Shown here: one piece after another, positions 33,602 through 40,685 of the stretch | Layout of the letters: every line of letters begins with the position of its first letter | Numbering within the stretch: the first letter of the stretch is position 1 | Assembly: GCA_903828515.1 (NCBI GenBank) | Contig: CAIKMD010000007.1 | Location: 434,001 to 498,000 of the forward strand | Source: an uncultured Rhodospirillales bacterium | GTDB lineage: Bacteria; Pseudomonadota; Alphaproteobacteria; ATCC43930; CGMCC-115725 | Length of the DNA: 64,000 bases | Direction of reading: 5' to 3' | The notes under the pieces: model-generated | Told to the model about the DNA's origin: nothing | Database searches by the model: none | The model's input: only the letters and a program-made list of their open reading frames with translations | Made by a program: the position numbers and the translations under genes

Positions 33602-34409
33602 TCTCTTGCTCAAGCCGCGCGGTATTCTGCTGGTCGGTTGCGGCAAGATGGGTGGCGCCCTCCTTGCCGGCTGGAAGAAGCGACGTCTGCCCCAGCCGAT
33701 CGCCGTGGTCGAGCCGTTCGCCGCGACGCTCCCCACAGGCATCAAGCGCCACGCCACACCGGCCACGCTGCCCAAGCGTTACGCGCCCGCCGCCGTCGTC
33801 TTCGCGGTAAAGCCGCAAACCCTGCCCGAAACATTGCCGGCCTATCGGCGGTTTGCCGGAAGCGGGACGGTGTTCGTTTCCATCGCCGCCGGCAAGACGC
33901 TCGGCTTCTTCGCGCGCCATCTCGGCGATGAAGCCGCCGTGGTGCGCGCCATGCCGAATACGCCGGCCGCGATCGGACGCGGCATCTCCGTTGCCTGCGC
34001 GAACCCGTTGGTCACCGCGGCGCAACGGGCGCTGGCCAATCGTCTCCTGGCGGCGGCGGGCGAAGTCGCGTGGGTCGACGACGAGGCGCTGATCGATCCG
34101 GTCACCGCGGTCTCAGGCAGTGGCCCGGCCTATGTGTTTCTGCTGATCGAATGCCTGGCCGAGGCCGGCGTCGCGTCGGGCCTGCCGGCCGATCTCGCGA
34201 CGAGGCTGGCCCGGGCCACGGTGGCGGGATCGGGCGAATTGGCGCGATTGTCGCCGGAAGACGCGGCCCAGCTTCGCCGCAACGTGACCTCACCCGGCGG
34301 CACCACCGAGGCGGCGCTCAAAGTCCTGATGGGCGAGGGCGGCATGGCTGCGCTGATGCGCCGGGCCGTGACCGCCGCGACGGATCGTTCGCGACAGTTG
34401 GCAGATTAA
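33591..34409 (+). CDS. proC: Pyrroline-5-carboxylate reductase
   Basis: A 272-residue NADPH-dependent reductase making proline from pyrroline-5-carboxylate. It shows an N-terminal Rossmann motif (LLVGCGKMGGALLAGW), AVKPQTLPETL, VRAMPNTPAAIGRGIS, and the C-terminal helical domain with AVSGSGPAYVFLLIECLAEA and VTSPGGTTEAALKVL. Translation starts at GTG 33591 inside the ybjN gene, so the two are coupled. The TetR-type gene follows after 24 bases. Confidence 0.95.
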   Translation: MKPNLLLKPRGILLVGCGKMGGALLAGWKKRRLPQPIAVVEPFAATLPTGIKRHATPATLPKRYAPAAVVFAVKPQTLPETLPAYRRFAGSGTVFVSIAAGKTLGFFARHLGDEAAVVRAMPNTPAAIGRGISVACANPLVTAAQRALANRLLAAAGEVAWVDDEALIDPVTAVSGSGPAYVFLLIECLAEAGVASGLPADLATRLARATVAGSGELARLSPEDAAQLRRNVTSPGGTTEAALKVLMGEGGMAALMRRAVTAATDRSRQLAD

Positions 34410-34433
34410 GAGCTTCTCCCGTATCCTCAGGCC

Positions 34434-35066
34434 ATGCCGACGCAACGCCGGGCGCGCGCCGCCACCCCTGGCCGGAAGGTCAAGGTACCCAAGGACCGAC
34501 TGATCGACGCGGCGCTGACGCTCGCGGCCGAGGAAGGCTGGCGGCGGCTCACCCTCGCCGCGATTGCCGCCACCGCCGGGGTGCCGCTGGCCGAGACCGC
34601 GACGCTGTTCCGCTCGAAATACGGGATCATCGCCGCCTACCGTCGGCGGGTTGACCAGGCCGTGCTGGCCGGTCCGGCACCGTCGATCAACGATTCGCCG
34701 CGCGACCGGCTCTTCGACGTCCTGATGCGCCGGTTCGAGGCCCTCAAATCCGACCGGGTGGCGCTGCGGACGATCGCCCGGGACAGCCTCGGCGACCCCG
34801 CCATGCTCCGGCTTCTGCCGGGGGTGATGAGCGCCATGGGGTGGATGCTGGAGGCGGCGGGGCTGCCCTCCACCGGATATCGCGGGCATTTCGCCCGGCG
34901 TGCCGTTGCGGCCGTCTATCTCTCTGTTCTACCAGGCTTTTTCCGCGATGACAGTAGCGATCTCGGGATCACGATGGCGGCGCTGGATCGCCGGCTGAAA
35001 CAGCTCGATTCGCTGGCCGGAACGCTCGCGCCGATCCTCGCCGGGCGGGGCCGGAAAAAGGACTGA
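34434..35066 (+). CDS. TetR-type regulator with COQ9-like architecture
   Basis: A 210-residue protein. A basic N-terminus is followed by a TetR-like helix-turn-helix (DRLIDAALTLAAEEGWRRLT, LAAIAATAGVPLAETATLFR, SKYGIIAAYRRRVD). The C-terminal helical ligand domain includes DRLFDVLMRRFEALKSDRVA and PGVMSAMGWMLEAAGLPS. This combination is found both in TetR regulators and in COQ9-like proteins of alphaproteobacteria. Its place just upstream of a phasin gene makes it a candidate regulator of that gene, though it may simply belong to the proC operon. Confidence 0.75.
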   Translation: MPTQRRARAATPGRKVKVPKDRLIDAALTLAAEEGWRRLTLAAIAATAGVPLAETATLFRSKYGIIAAYRRRVDQAVLAGPAPSINDSPRDRLFDVLMRRFEALKSDRVALRTIARDSLGDPAMLRLLPGVMSAMGWMLEAAGLPSTGYRGHFARRAVAAVYLSVLPGFFRDDSSDLGITMAALDRRLKQLDSLAGTLAPILAGRGRKKD

Positions 35067-35099
35067 GTCGCGGCCCGCGGGACACTCCCGCCATCATAT

Positions 35100-35113
35100 T
35101 TGTGCAATGCAAA
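35100..35113. promoter_or_regulatory. PhaR-like operator, site 1
   Basis: TTGTGCAATGCAAA, a TGCA-N-TGCA dyad upstream of the phasin gene. It recurs in near-identical form at 35167-35179, 67 bases downstream. The core resembles the TGC-rich dyads bound by PhaR repressors. Confidence 0.5.
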
Positions 35114-35132
35114 ATTTTTATCCCAAATACCC

Positions 35133-35161
35133 TTGACCGGTGCTTGGGATGGCATCATATT
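35133..35161 (+). promoter_or_regulatory. Candidate phasin promoter
   Basis: TTGACC (35133-35138) and CATATT (35156-35161) are 17 bases apart. The expected start, near 35168, falls in the second TGCA-N-TGCA site, so a bound repressor would block initiation. Confidence 0.5.
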
Positions 35162-35166
35162 GGTCA

Positions 35167-35179
35167 TTGTGCAGTGCAG
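35167..35179. promoter_or_regulatory. PhaR-like operator, site 2
   Basis: TTGTGCAGTGCAG overlaps the predicted +1 of the phasin promoter. It shares eleven of its first twelve bases with site 1. Confidence 0.5.
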
Positions 35180-35221
35180 CATTTATGGTTTTCCCACTCC
35201 CCGGATCAAAGGACGCTCGAT

Positions 35222-35650
35222 ATGATCAATGGTAAGCAATCGTTTCTCGACTACGACATGACCAAGGCCTTTTCGGGCTTCGCCATTCCCGGCTTCAACG
35301 TCGAGGCGATCATGTCCGCCCAGCGCAAGAACGTCGAAGCGCTGACCCAAGCCAACCAGCTCGCGCTCGAAGGCGTGCAGGCTCTCGCTCGCCGTCAGGT
35401 CGAGATCGCCCGCGAAGCGCTCGAAGAGGCGACCTCGCTGTTCAAGGAATTGAGCCAGCCCGGCGCGCCGCAGGAAAAGATCGCGAAGAACGCCGAGATC
35501 GCCAAGCTCAACTTCGAGAAGGGCCTCGCCACCGCGAAGGAACTGACCGAACTCGTCACCAAGGCGAACACCGAGGCTTTCAATGTGCTGACCAAGCGCA
35601 TGACCGAAGGCTTCGAAGAAATGAAAGACGTCACCACGAAGGTCGCCTAA
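35222..35650 (+). CDS. Phasin family protein
   Basis: A 142-residue phasin, which coats polyhydroxyalkanoate granules. The segment IPGFNVEAIMSAQRKNVEAL followed by TQANQLALEGVQALARRQVE is the family signature, and the remainder is an uninterrupted amphipathic helix pattern without Cys or Trp. It begins at the ATG at 35222, preceded by AAAGGA. The two TGCA-N-TGCA sites and a strong 3' hairpin show it to be a single-gene unit with its own control. No PHA synthase is in the window. Confidence 0.9.
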   Translation: MINGKQSFLDYDMTKAFSGFAIPGFNVEAIMSAQRKNVEALTQANQLALEGVQALARRQVEIAREALEEATSLFKELSQPGAPQEKIAKNAEIAKLNFEKGLATAKELTELVTKANTEAFNVLTKRMTEGFEEMKDVTTKVA

Positions 35651-35708
35651 CCGGCAACCTGCGCGCCGACGCTTCGTCGTCGGCAGACGTTCAGTATCGA
35701 GTGCCTAA

Positions 35709-35752
35709 AACGACGCCATATCGCGCGCCCGCGCGATATGGCGTTGTCGTTT
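35709..35752 (+). terminator. Terminator of the phasin gene
   Basis: CGCCATATCGCGCG (35714-35727) pairs perfectly over 14 bp with CGCGCGATATGGCG (35730-35743). The flanks AAAACGA and TTGTCGTTT extend the stem imperfectly and give a short T-rich end. It would also act on the opposite strand. Confidence 0.75.
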
Positions 35753-35808
35753 CATGGTTGAGCGCGCGTTAACCATTCTTTCAGCGTGAGGATGGAAGCT
35801 CATAAGCC

Positions 35809-36342
35809 ATGGATACATGGCACGTCGAACCCATCCTCGACCGTCCCGCCGCTCTTGCCCGCGGTCTCCAGCGTTTCGGCGCCGCCGGCCTGTCGCTTCG
35901 CCTCGCCGCCCTGCGACGCCAGATCGAATGCGACTATCCGCTGACCCTCGCCCTCGACATCGTCAATCGCGAGGCCGCCGACGGGCTGCCGCCCGATCTC
36001 ACCGACATCATTCACGCGATCCTGCATGAAGCCGTGCTCAACGCGGCGCGTCATGCCGAAGCGGCCATCGTGCGCGTCGTCGTTCACGTCAACGGCGGGG
36101 TCGTCCTGCTGACGATCGCCGATGACGGCAAAGGCTTCCCCTTCATCGGCACTTATGATCTTCGCGCGCTCGATGCGCTCGGTGTCGGCCCGCGCCACAT
36201 CGCCCTGGGCGTTGCCGCGCGCGGCGGTGCGTTGACCCTCGATTCCCATCGCGCCGGAACGCGGCTCGACATTGTCCTGCCGCGCGAGATCGCCCGTCCG
36301 GTCGTGGCGATGGACGACGTTCCCGCCGTCGCCGCGGAATAA
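35809..36342 (+). CDS. Stand-alone HATPase_c protein (histidine-kinase-like ATPase)
   Basis: A 177-residue protein whose C-terminal two thirds form a GHKL ATPase domain. The N box is ILHEAVLNAARHAEAAIVRV, the G1 box LTIADDGKGFPF, and the G2-like end GPRHIALGVAARGGALTLDS followed by RAGTRLDIVLP, as in NarL-type sensor kinases. No H box, sensor domain or membrane segment is present, and the 60-residue N-terminal helical part lacks the usual His. It could be an anti-sigma-like kinase, an HPt-like partner, or a kinase remnant. GAGGATGGAAG lies upstream of the ATG. Confidence 0.7.
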   Translation: MDTWHVEPILDRPAALARGLQRFGAAGLSLRLAALRRQIECDYPLTLALDIVNREAADGLPPDLTDIIHAILHEAVLNAARHAEAAIVRVVVHVNGGVVLLTIADDGKGFPFIGTYDLRALDALGVGPRHIALGVAARGGALTLDSHRAGTRLDIVLPREIARPVVAMDDVPAVAAE

Positions 36343-36351
36343 ATCGATTTT

Positions 36352-37731
36352 CTAGTTCGGCAGATGCAGGCGGGCGCGCAGCCCGCCTTGCGGTGAATCC
36401 TCGAGCGTGACGTCGCCGCCCTGGCCGCGCGCCAGATCGCGCGCGATGGTCAGGCCCAGACCCAGCCCCCCGGTATTGGGATTGCGCGCCGCATCGAGCC
36501 GGTAGAACGGCCGAAACACGTTCTCGCGCTGCGGCGCCGGAATGCCCGGCCCGTCGTCGTCGACCAGAATATCGAAGCCGTCGCGCGCCGCGATGCCGGT
36601 GATCCAGACATGTTTGCCATAGCGCCGCGCATTGCCGAGCAGATTGGCGACGCAGCGCCGCGTCGCGTCCGGCCGCAGCGGCAGAACATAGCTTTCCGGC
36701 ATCGCGACGAAGATCGGCGGTTCGCTGCGCTCGGTCGCCGATACGAGTTCCTGAACGAGCAGGGCGAGATCGGAGTCACGTTCCTGTTCTTCGCCCTCGC
36801 CGCGCGCGAAATCCAGATAGCCCTGGACCATGCGCTGCATCGCCGCGACGTCGAATTTCAGGCCGTCGACCGTGGCGTCCGGCGGCATCAATTCGAGGGC
36901 GAGGCGCATGCGGGTGAGCGGTGTGCGCAGATCGTGGCTGACGCCGGCCAGCATCTCGGTGCGCTGGCCGATCTGACGCAGCATGCGGTCGCGCATGCGG
37001 ATGAAGGCGCGCGCGACCTGGCGCACTTCGGTCGCGCCCTCCGGGCGAAAATTGGCGACATCACGCCCTTTGCCGAAGGCTTCGGCCGTGGCGGCAAGCC
37101 TTCGCAGCGACTTGATCTGATTGCGCATGAAGACCGACGCGATGCCGAGCAGCACGAGCGACGAACCCGCCATCCACAGCACGAACAGCGAGGTGGTGGG
37201 CGTCGAGAGACGCTTGCGCGGCACCGCGACCTGCATCACCCCGTCGGGCAATTCGACCGAGACCAACATGTCGCGCGGATCGAACTCGCCGTCGATCTGG
37301 AACGGCCGGTCGACCCGCTCGGCCATGGCGAGCGCGAGCTGATCCTCGACCTGTCCGCCGGTCGAGCGTTGCATGCCTTGGGGCAGTTTCTCGCCGGCGC
37401 GGAAGGCATAGACCAGTTCGGTGACGCTGGCGCCGCGGTTCAAAAGCTGATCGCGCGCGCCCGGATCGTGAATGTAATTGATCGCGCTCAAGGTGAAGCC
37501 GATATCGGCCGCGACCGAGGCGGAGAGGCGCCGCGCCACGGTGTCCCAGACCCGGTCGTAGAACACCCAGGTCGCCAGCAGTTCGGCGATCACCAACGGC
37601 AGGATGGTGATGAGCAGGGCGCGTCCCCACAGCGAGCGCGGCAGCGCGCGCTTGAACCAGCGCCGATGGCTGTCGCCGGCGGCGGGCAAAGCAAGGCGCG
37701 TTTGGGCGTCGTCAATCGGGCTTGAGGACAT
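36352..37731 (-). CDS. EnvZ-like sensor histidine kinase
   Basis: A 459-residue membrane kinase. Two membrane segments (ALLITILPLVIAELLATWVF near residue 40, LFVLWMAGSSLVLLGIASVF near 185) enclose a periplasmic sensor of about 120 residues. After a HAMP domain come the H box AGVSHDLRTPLTRMRLALEL, the N box region ANLLGNARRYG, G1 VDDDGPGIP and G2 GGLGLGLTIARDLA. It would phosphorylate the response regulator encoded just upstream, whose stop overlaps this start by 20 bases. The ATG at 37731 is preferred over a GTG at 37743. Confidence 0.9.
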   Translation of the reverse strand: MSSSPIDDAQTRLALPAAGDSHRRWFKRALPRSLWGRALLITILPLVIAELLATWVFYDRVWDTVARRLSASVAADIGFTLSAINYIHDPGARDQLLNRGASVTELVYAFRAGEKLPQGMQRSTGGQVEDQLALAMAERVDRPFQIDGEFDPRDMLVSVELPDGVMQVAVPRKRLSTPTTSLFVLWMAGSSLVLLGIASVFMRNQIKSLRRLAATAEAFGKGRDVANFRPEGATEVRQVARAFIRMRDRMLRQIGQRTEMLAGVSHDLRTPLTRMRLALELMPPDATVDGLKFDVAAMQRMVQGYLDFARGEGEEQERDSDLALLVQELVSATERSEPPIFVAMPESYVLPLRPDATRRCVANLLGNARRYGKHVWITGIAARDGFDILVDDDGPGIPAPQRENVFRPFYRLDAARNPNTGGLGLGLTIARDLARGQGGDVTLEDSPQGGLRARLHLPN

Positions 37732-38416
37732 AACCGGTTCCACGCACGGTCTGCAGATATCGCGGGAATTTCGGATCGAGTTCGATCTTGCGCCGCAGCC
37801 GCGTCATTTGCACGTCGACCGTCCTGAGATTGTCGCCGCATTGCGCTTCCTGGCTCAATGCCTCGCGCGAGATCGGCTCGCCCGGCGTCTTGGCGAGCGC
37901 GAGCAGCAGCGCGGCTTCGGCCGAAGTCAGGTGCACCGGCTCGCGGCCGCGAAACAACTCGCCGCGTTTCAAATCGAGGCGATAGACGCCGAGGCGCAGT
38001 TCTTCCGTGATCTCGACCGGGTTCTGGGTGACGCGCTGCAGGATGTTGCGGATGCGCAGGACCAGTTCGCGCGGCTCGAACGGCTTGGTCAGATAATCGT
38101 CGGCGCCGCGTTCCAGTCCGTTGATGCGGTCGCTCGCCTCGGCCATCGCGGTCAGCAGCAGGATCGGCACCGCGCTGGTCTGCCGGAGGCTCTCGGTCAG
38201 CGCGAGGCCGTTCTCGCCCGGCATCATCACGTCGATGATGAGGAGATCGAAGGACATGCTTTGCAGGCGGGCGCGCGCTTCGACGGCATCCGCCGCGGCG
38301 GTGACGCGAAAACCCGATTCCACGAGATAGCGCCGCAACAGATCGCGCAGCCGCTCGTCGTCATCGACGACGAGCAGATGGGCTTCGGGCGGGGCGTCGC
38401 CGGGGGCGCCGTTCAT
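37712..38416 (-). CDS. OmpR-family response regulator (PetR-like)
   Basis: A 234-residue two-component regulator. The receiver domain has the acidic pocket LLVVDDDERLRD, the phosphorylated Asp in LLIIDVMMPGENGL, and the conserved Thr and Lys in LLLTAMAE and DDYLTKPFEPREL. The C-terminal winged helix ends with DVQMTRLRRKIELDPKFPRY and a VRGTGYVLKPD tail typical of OmpR proteins. With the MarR gene upstream it matches the PetP-PetR pair known from Rhodobacter, where it is needed for cytochrome bc1. Here petABC is 17 kb away. The ATG at 38416 is used rather than a GTG at 38431. Confidence 0.9.
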   Translation of the reverse strand: MNGAPGDAPPEAHLLVVDDDERLRDLLRRYLVESGFRVTAAADAVEARARLQSMSFDLLIIDVMMPGENGLALTESLRQTSAVPILLLTAMAEASDRINGLERGADDYLTKPFEPRELVLRIRNILQRVTQNPVEITEELRLGVYRLDLKRGELFRGREPVHLTSAEAALLLALAKTPGEPISREALSQEAQCGDNLRTVDVQMTRLRRKIELDPKFPRYLQTVRGTGYVLKPD

Positions 38417-38438
38417 CGCGGCATTATACACGGGGAAT

Positions 38439-38930
38439 CTAGCGCCGGCCGCGCCGGAATCGGACCCGATCGGTCTCGCCGGAAATCACGTTGGTCATCA
38501 CCCGGCGGAATCCTTCGACCGCCTGTGGCCCGGCTTCCTCGAAGGCGCGTTGAATCCGCTGCCGCTGGTTCTCGGAAAGCTGTCGTTCAAGCTCGATGCC
38601 CTGCGTCGTCAGGGAGAGCAGCCGCTGCCGGCGGTCGGCGCGGTTGGCGTTCTGGGTGATGAAGCCCTGACGGATGAGCTGGCCGAGGACGCGGGCGAGG
38701 CTCTGCTTGGTGATGCGCAGAATGCCGAGCAGCTCGCTCACGCTCATTTGAGGATGGCGGCCGACGAAATAGATGACGCGGTGATGGGCCCGGCCGAAAT
38801 TATAGCGGGCCAGCATGGCATCGGGTTCGGCGGTGAAATCGCGATACGCATAGAACAGGAGTTCGATGCCCTGGCGGACCTCGTCCTCGACGGTAACGAC
38901 GGCGTTTTCCCTAGTTTTTATGTCAGACAT
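38439..38930 (-). CDS. MarR-family transcriptional regulator (PetP-like)
   Basis: A 163-residue winged-helix regulator. MarR landmarks are RYNFGRAHHRVIYFVGRHPQ, MSVSELLGILRITKQSLARV, LGQLIRQGFITQNANRADRR and QRLLSLTTQGIELERQLSE, the third covering the recognition helix and wing. Its gene precedes an OmpR regulator and a histidine kinase. The ATG at 38930 lies inside a perfect palindrome (38919-38939), which is a likely operator for autoregulation. No ribosome site is visible, so the mRNA may be leaderless. Confidence 0.9.
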   Translation of the reverse strand: MSDIKTRENAVVTVEDEVRQGIELLFYAYRDFTAEPDAMLARYNFGRAHHRVIYFVGRHPQMSVSELLGILRITKQSLARVLGQLIRQGFITQNANRADRRQRLLSLTTQGIELERQLSENQRQRIQRAFEEAGPQAVEGFRRVMTNVISGETDRVRFRRGRR

Positions 38931-38939
38931 GTTGACATA
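38919..38939. promoter_or_regulatory. Palindromic operator overlapping MarR start and ilvE -35
   Basis: TATGTCA (38919-38925) and TGACATA (38933-38939) are a perfect inverted repeat with a 7-base spacer, centred on the MarR initiation codon (38928-38930). The right half also lies on TTGACA (38932-38937), a consensus -35 box facing ilvE. Confidence 0.65.
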
Positions 38940-38961
38940 TTTTTAGCAGGGTTGTTACATG
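38932..38961 (+). promoter_or_regulatory. Candidate ilvE promoter
   Basis: A perfect TTGACA (38932-38937) is followed 17-18 bases later by TTACAT/TACATG. The -10 is weak, so expression may need help or be held low. The predicted leader is about 75 bases. Confidence 0.4.
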
Positions 38962-39043
38962 GCAAGCAAGGCGCGTGGAGCTGATCCAGCCCGTCGCCGG
39001 CGCAAATTCAGGACCGGCCGACCGACCGAGGAACGCTGACGAT

Positions 39044-39928
39044 ATGGCAAGTGCGGGCAAACCTTTCGACGATCGCGATGGCACCATCTGGTACGACGGC
39101 AAGCTCGTGCCGTGGCGGGACGCCAACGTCCACGTCCTGACCCACGCGCTGCACTATGCCAGCAGCGTCTTCGAGGGCGAGCGGATCTATGACGGGCGCA
39201 TCTTCAAGCTCCGCGAACACAGCCAGCGCCTGATCGATTCCGCCCGGATTCTGGGCTTCGCCGTTCCCTGGAGCCTCGAACAGATCGAGGCCGCCTCCAA
39301 CGAAACCGTGCGCGCGTCCGGCATCGCCGACGGCTATGTCCGCCCGGTCGCCTGGCGCGGCCCCGAGCAGATGGGCGTCGCCGCCCAGCACACCAAGATT
39401 CATATGGCGATCGCGGTGTGGGACGATTGGAAGGCCTATTTCACCCCCGAGGCGCGCTCCAAGGGCATCCGCATGGCGTGGTCGAAATGGCGCCGCCCGG
39501 CCCCCGACACCGCGCCGACCGCGGCCAAATGCGCCGGCCTCTACATGATCTGTACCCTGTCGAAGCACGCGGCCGAGGCCGAGGGCTACGAAGACGCGGT
39601 GATGCTCGATTGGCGCGGCCAACTCGCCGAGGCGACCGGCGCAAATATTTTTCTCGGCATCGACGGCGAACTCCACACGCCGACGCCCGATTGCTTCCTC
39701 GACGGCATCACCCGCCGGGCGGTGATCGGCCTCGCCAAGGCGCGTAACATCAAAGTGATCGAACGCGCGATCATGCCGGACGAACTCGGCCGCACCCAGG
39801 AAGTCTTCGTCACCGGCACCGCCGCCGAGGTCACCCCGGTGACCGAGATCGGCCAATACAAATTCCAGGTCGGCACGATGACCAAGACGCTGATGGCCGA
39901 TTTCGACAAAATGGTGCGTGCATCCTGA
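39044..39928 (+). CDS. ilvE: Branched-chain amino-acid aminotransferase
   Basis: A 294-residue class IV PLP enzyme that interconverts Val, Leu and Ile with their 2-keto acids. Landmarks: DGTIWYDGKLVPWRDANVHV, THALHYASSVFEGERIYDG, the PLP Lys region APTAAKCAGLYMICTLSKHA, and LAEATGANIFLGIDG. The C-terminal VTGTAAEVTPVTEIGQYKFQ contacts the cofactor phosphate. The ATG at 39044, with GAGGAA upstream, gives the usual family N-terminus; an in-frame ATG at 38975 would add an untypical leader. It stands alone, divergent from the MarR operon. Confidence 0.95.
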   Translation: MASAGKPFDDRDGTIWYDGKLVPWRDANVHVLTHALHYASSVFEGERIYDGRIFKLREHSQRLIDSARILGFAVPWSLEQIEAASNETVRASGIADGYVRPVAWRGPEQMGVAAQHTKIHMAIAVWDDWKAYFTPEARSKGIRMAWSKWRRPAPDTAPTAAKCAGLYMICTLSKHAAEAEGYEDAVMLDWRGQLAEATGANIFLGIDGELHTPTPDCFLDGITRRAVIGLAKARNIKVIERAIMPDELGRTQEVFVTGTAAEVTPVTEIGQYKFQVGTMTKTLMADFDKMVRAS

Positions 39929-39959
39929 TCGCTGCCGGCGCGGGGTCACCGCGTTTCCG

Positions 39960-40427
39960 TTAGGACGATTTATCCCACTTCTTCGTCGCGTCGTCGTCGC
40001 TGTCTTTGGCGTCGACCCAGCGTGCGCCTGCACTCGTTTCTTCGAGCTTCCAGAACGGCGCCTTGGTCTTGAGCCAGTCGATCAGGAAGCGGCAGGCATC
40101 GAAAGCAGCGTCGCGATGCGACGACGCGCAGGCGACCAGCACGATGCGATCGCCGGGTTTCAGCTCGCCGTAACGATGGATGATCAGCACTGCCGCGAGC
40201 GGCCAGCGTCGCCTCGCTTCTTCCTCGATTTCGGCAAGGAGTTTTTCGGTCATGCCAGGATAATGCTCGAGCGTCATGCTCGTGATTTTCTCGGCGCCGG
40301 CGACGTCGCGCACCAGACCGACGAACGACGTGACGCCGCCGACGCTGGTCATGTCGCGAGTCAGCGCGTCGAGTTCCTTGCCGGTGTCGAAATCCTCGCG
40401 CTGGACCCGGATCATCGCGTCAGCCAC
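39960..40427 (-). CDS. moaE: Molybdopterin synthase catalytic subunit
   Basis: A 155-residue MoaE, the large subunit of molybdopterin synthase, which moves sulfur from MoaD onto precursor Z. Visible are VGGVTSFVGLVRDVAGAEKI, LEHYPGMTEKLLAEIEEEA, VLIIHRYGELKPGDRIVLVA and SSHRDAAFDACRFLIDWLKT, then KAPFWKLEE with the catalytic Lys. The acidic C-terminal tail is longer than usual. The start is GTG 40427 (8-base overlap with moaD) or ATG 40415. It ends a minus-strand molybdenum cofactor block with moaD, moeA and mobB. Confidence 0.94.
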   Translation of the reverse strand: MADAMIRVQREDFDTGKELDALTRDMTSVGGVTSFVGLVRDVAGAEKITSMTLEHYPGMTEKLLAEIEEEARRRWPLAAVLIIHRYGELKPGDRIVLVACASSHRDAAFDACRFLIDWLKTKAPFWKLEETSAGARWVDAKDSDDDATKKWDKSS

Positions 40428-40671
40428 CGGTGACGGGTGGAAACAGCGCGACCTCGTCGCCTGACTTCAGCGCATGAGCCAGGGTGACGTATTCGCGGTT
40501 GACCGCCACGCGCACGAGCTTCGGGTTCTTCAAGGCGTCGGCATAATTGGGGCCACGGGCTTTGAGCCATTCGATCAGTTCGCCGACAGTCGTCACGCCG
40601 GCGGGCGGATCGAGCGTCTCTTCCGCTTTGCCGATGCGGGTGCGCAGCCAGGCGAAATAGAGCAGCTTCAT
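40420..40671 (-). CDS. moaD: Molybdopterin synthase sulfur carrier subunit
   Basis: An 83-residue ubiquitin-like MoaD. It begins KLLYFAWLRTRIGKAEETL and ends FPPVTGG; the terminal Gly-Gly is the site that is adenylated and thiocarboxylated. The NREYVTLAHALKSGDEVALF segment is also typical. It overlaps moaE by 8 bases, the standard arrangement for the two subunits of one complex, and follows moeA after 14 bases. Confidence 0.94.
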   Translation of the reverse strand: MKLLYFAWLRTRIGKAEETLDPPAGVTTVGELIEWLKARGPNYADALKNPKLVRVAVNREYVTLAHALKSGDEVALFPPVTGG

Positions 40672-40685
40672 CGATGTAATCTAGG

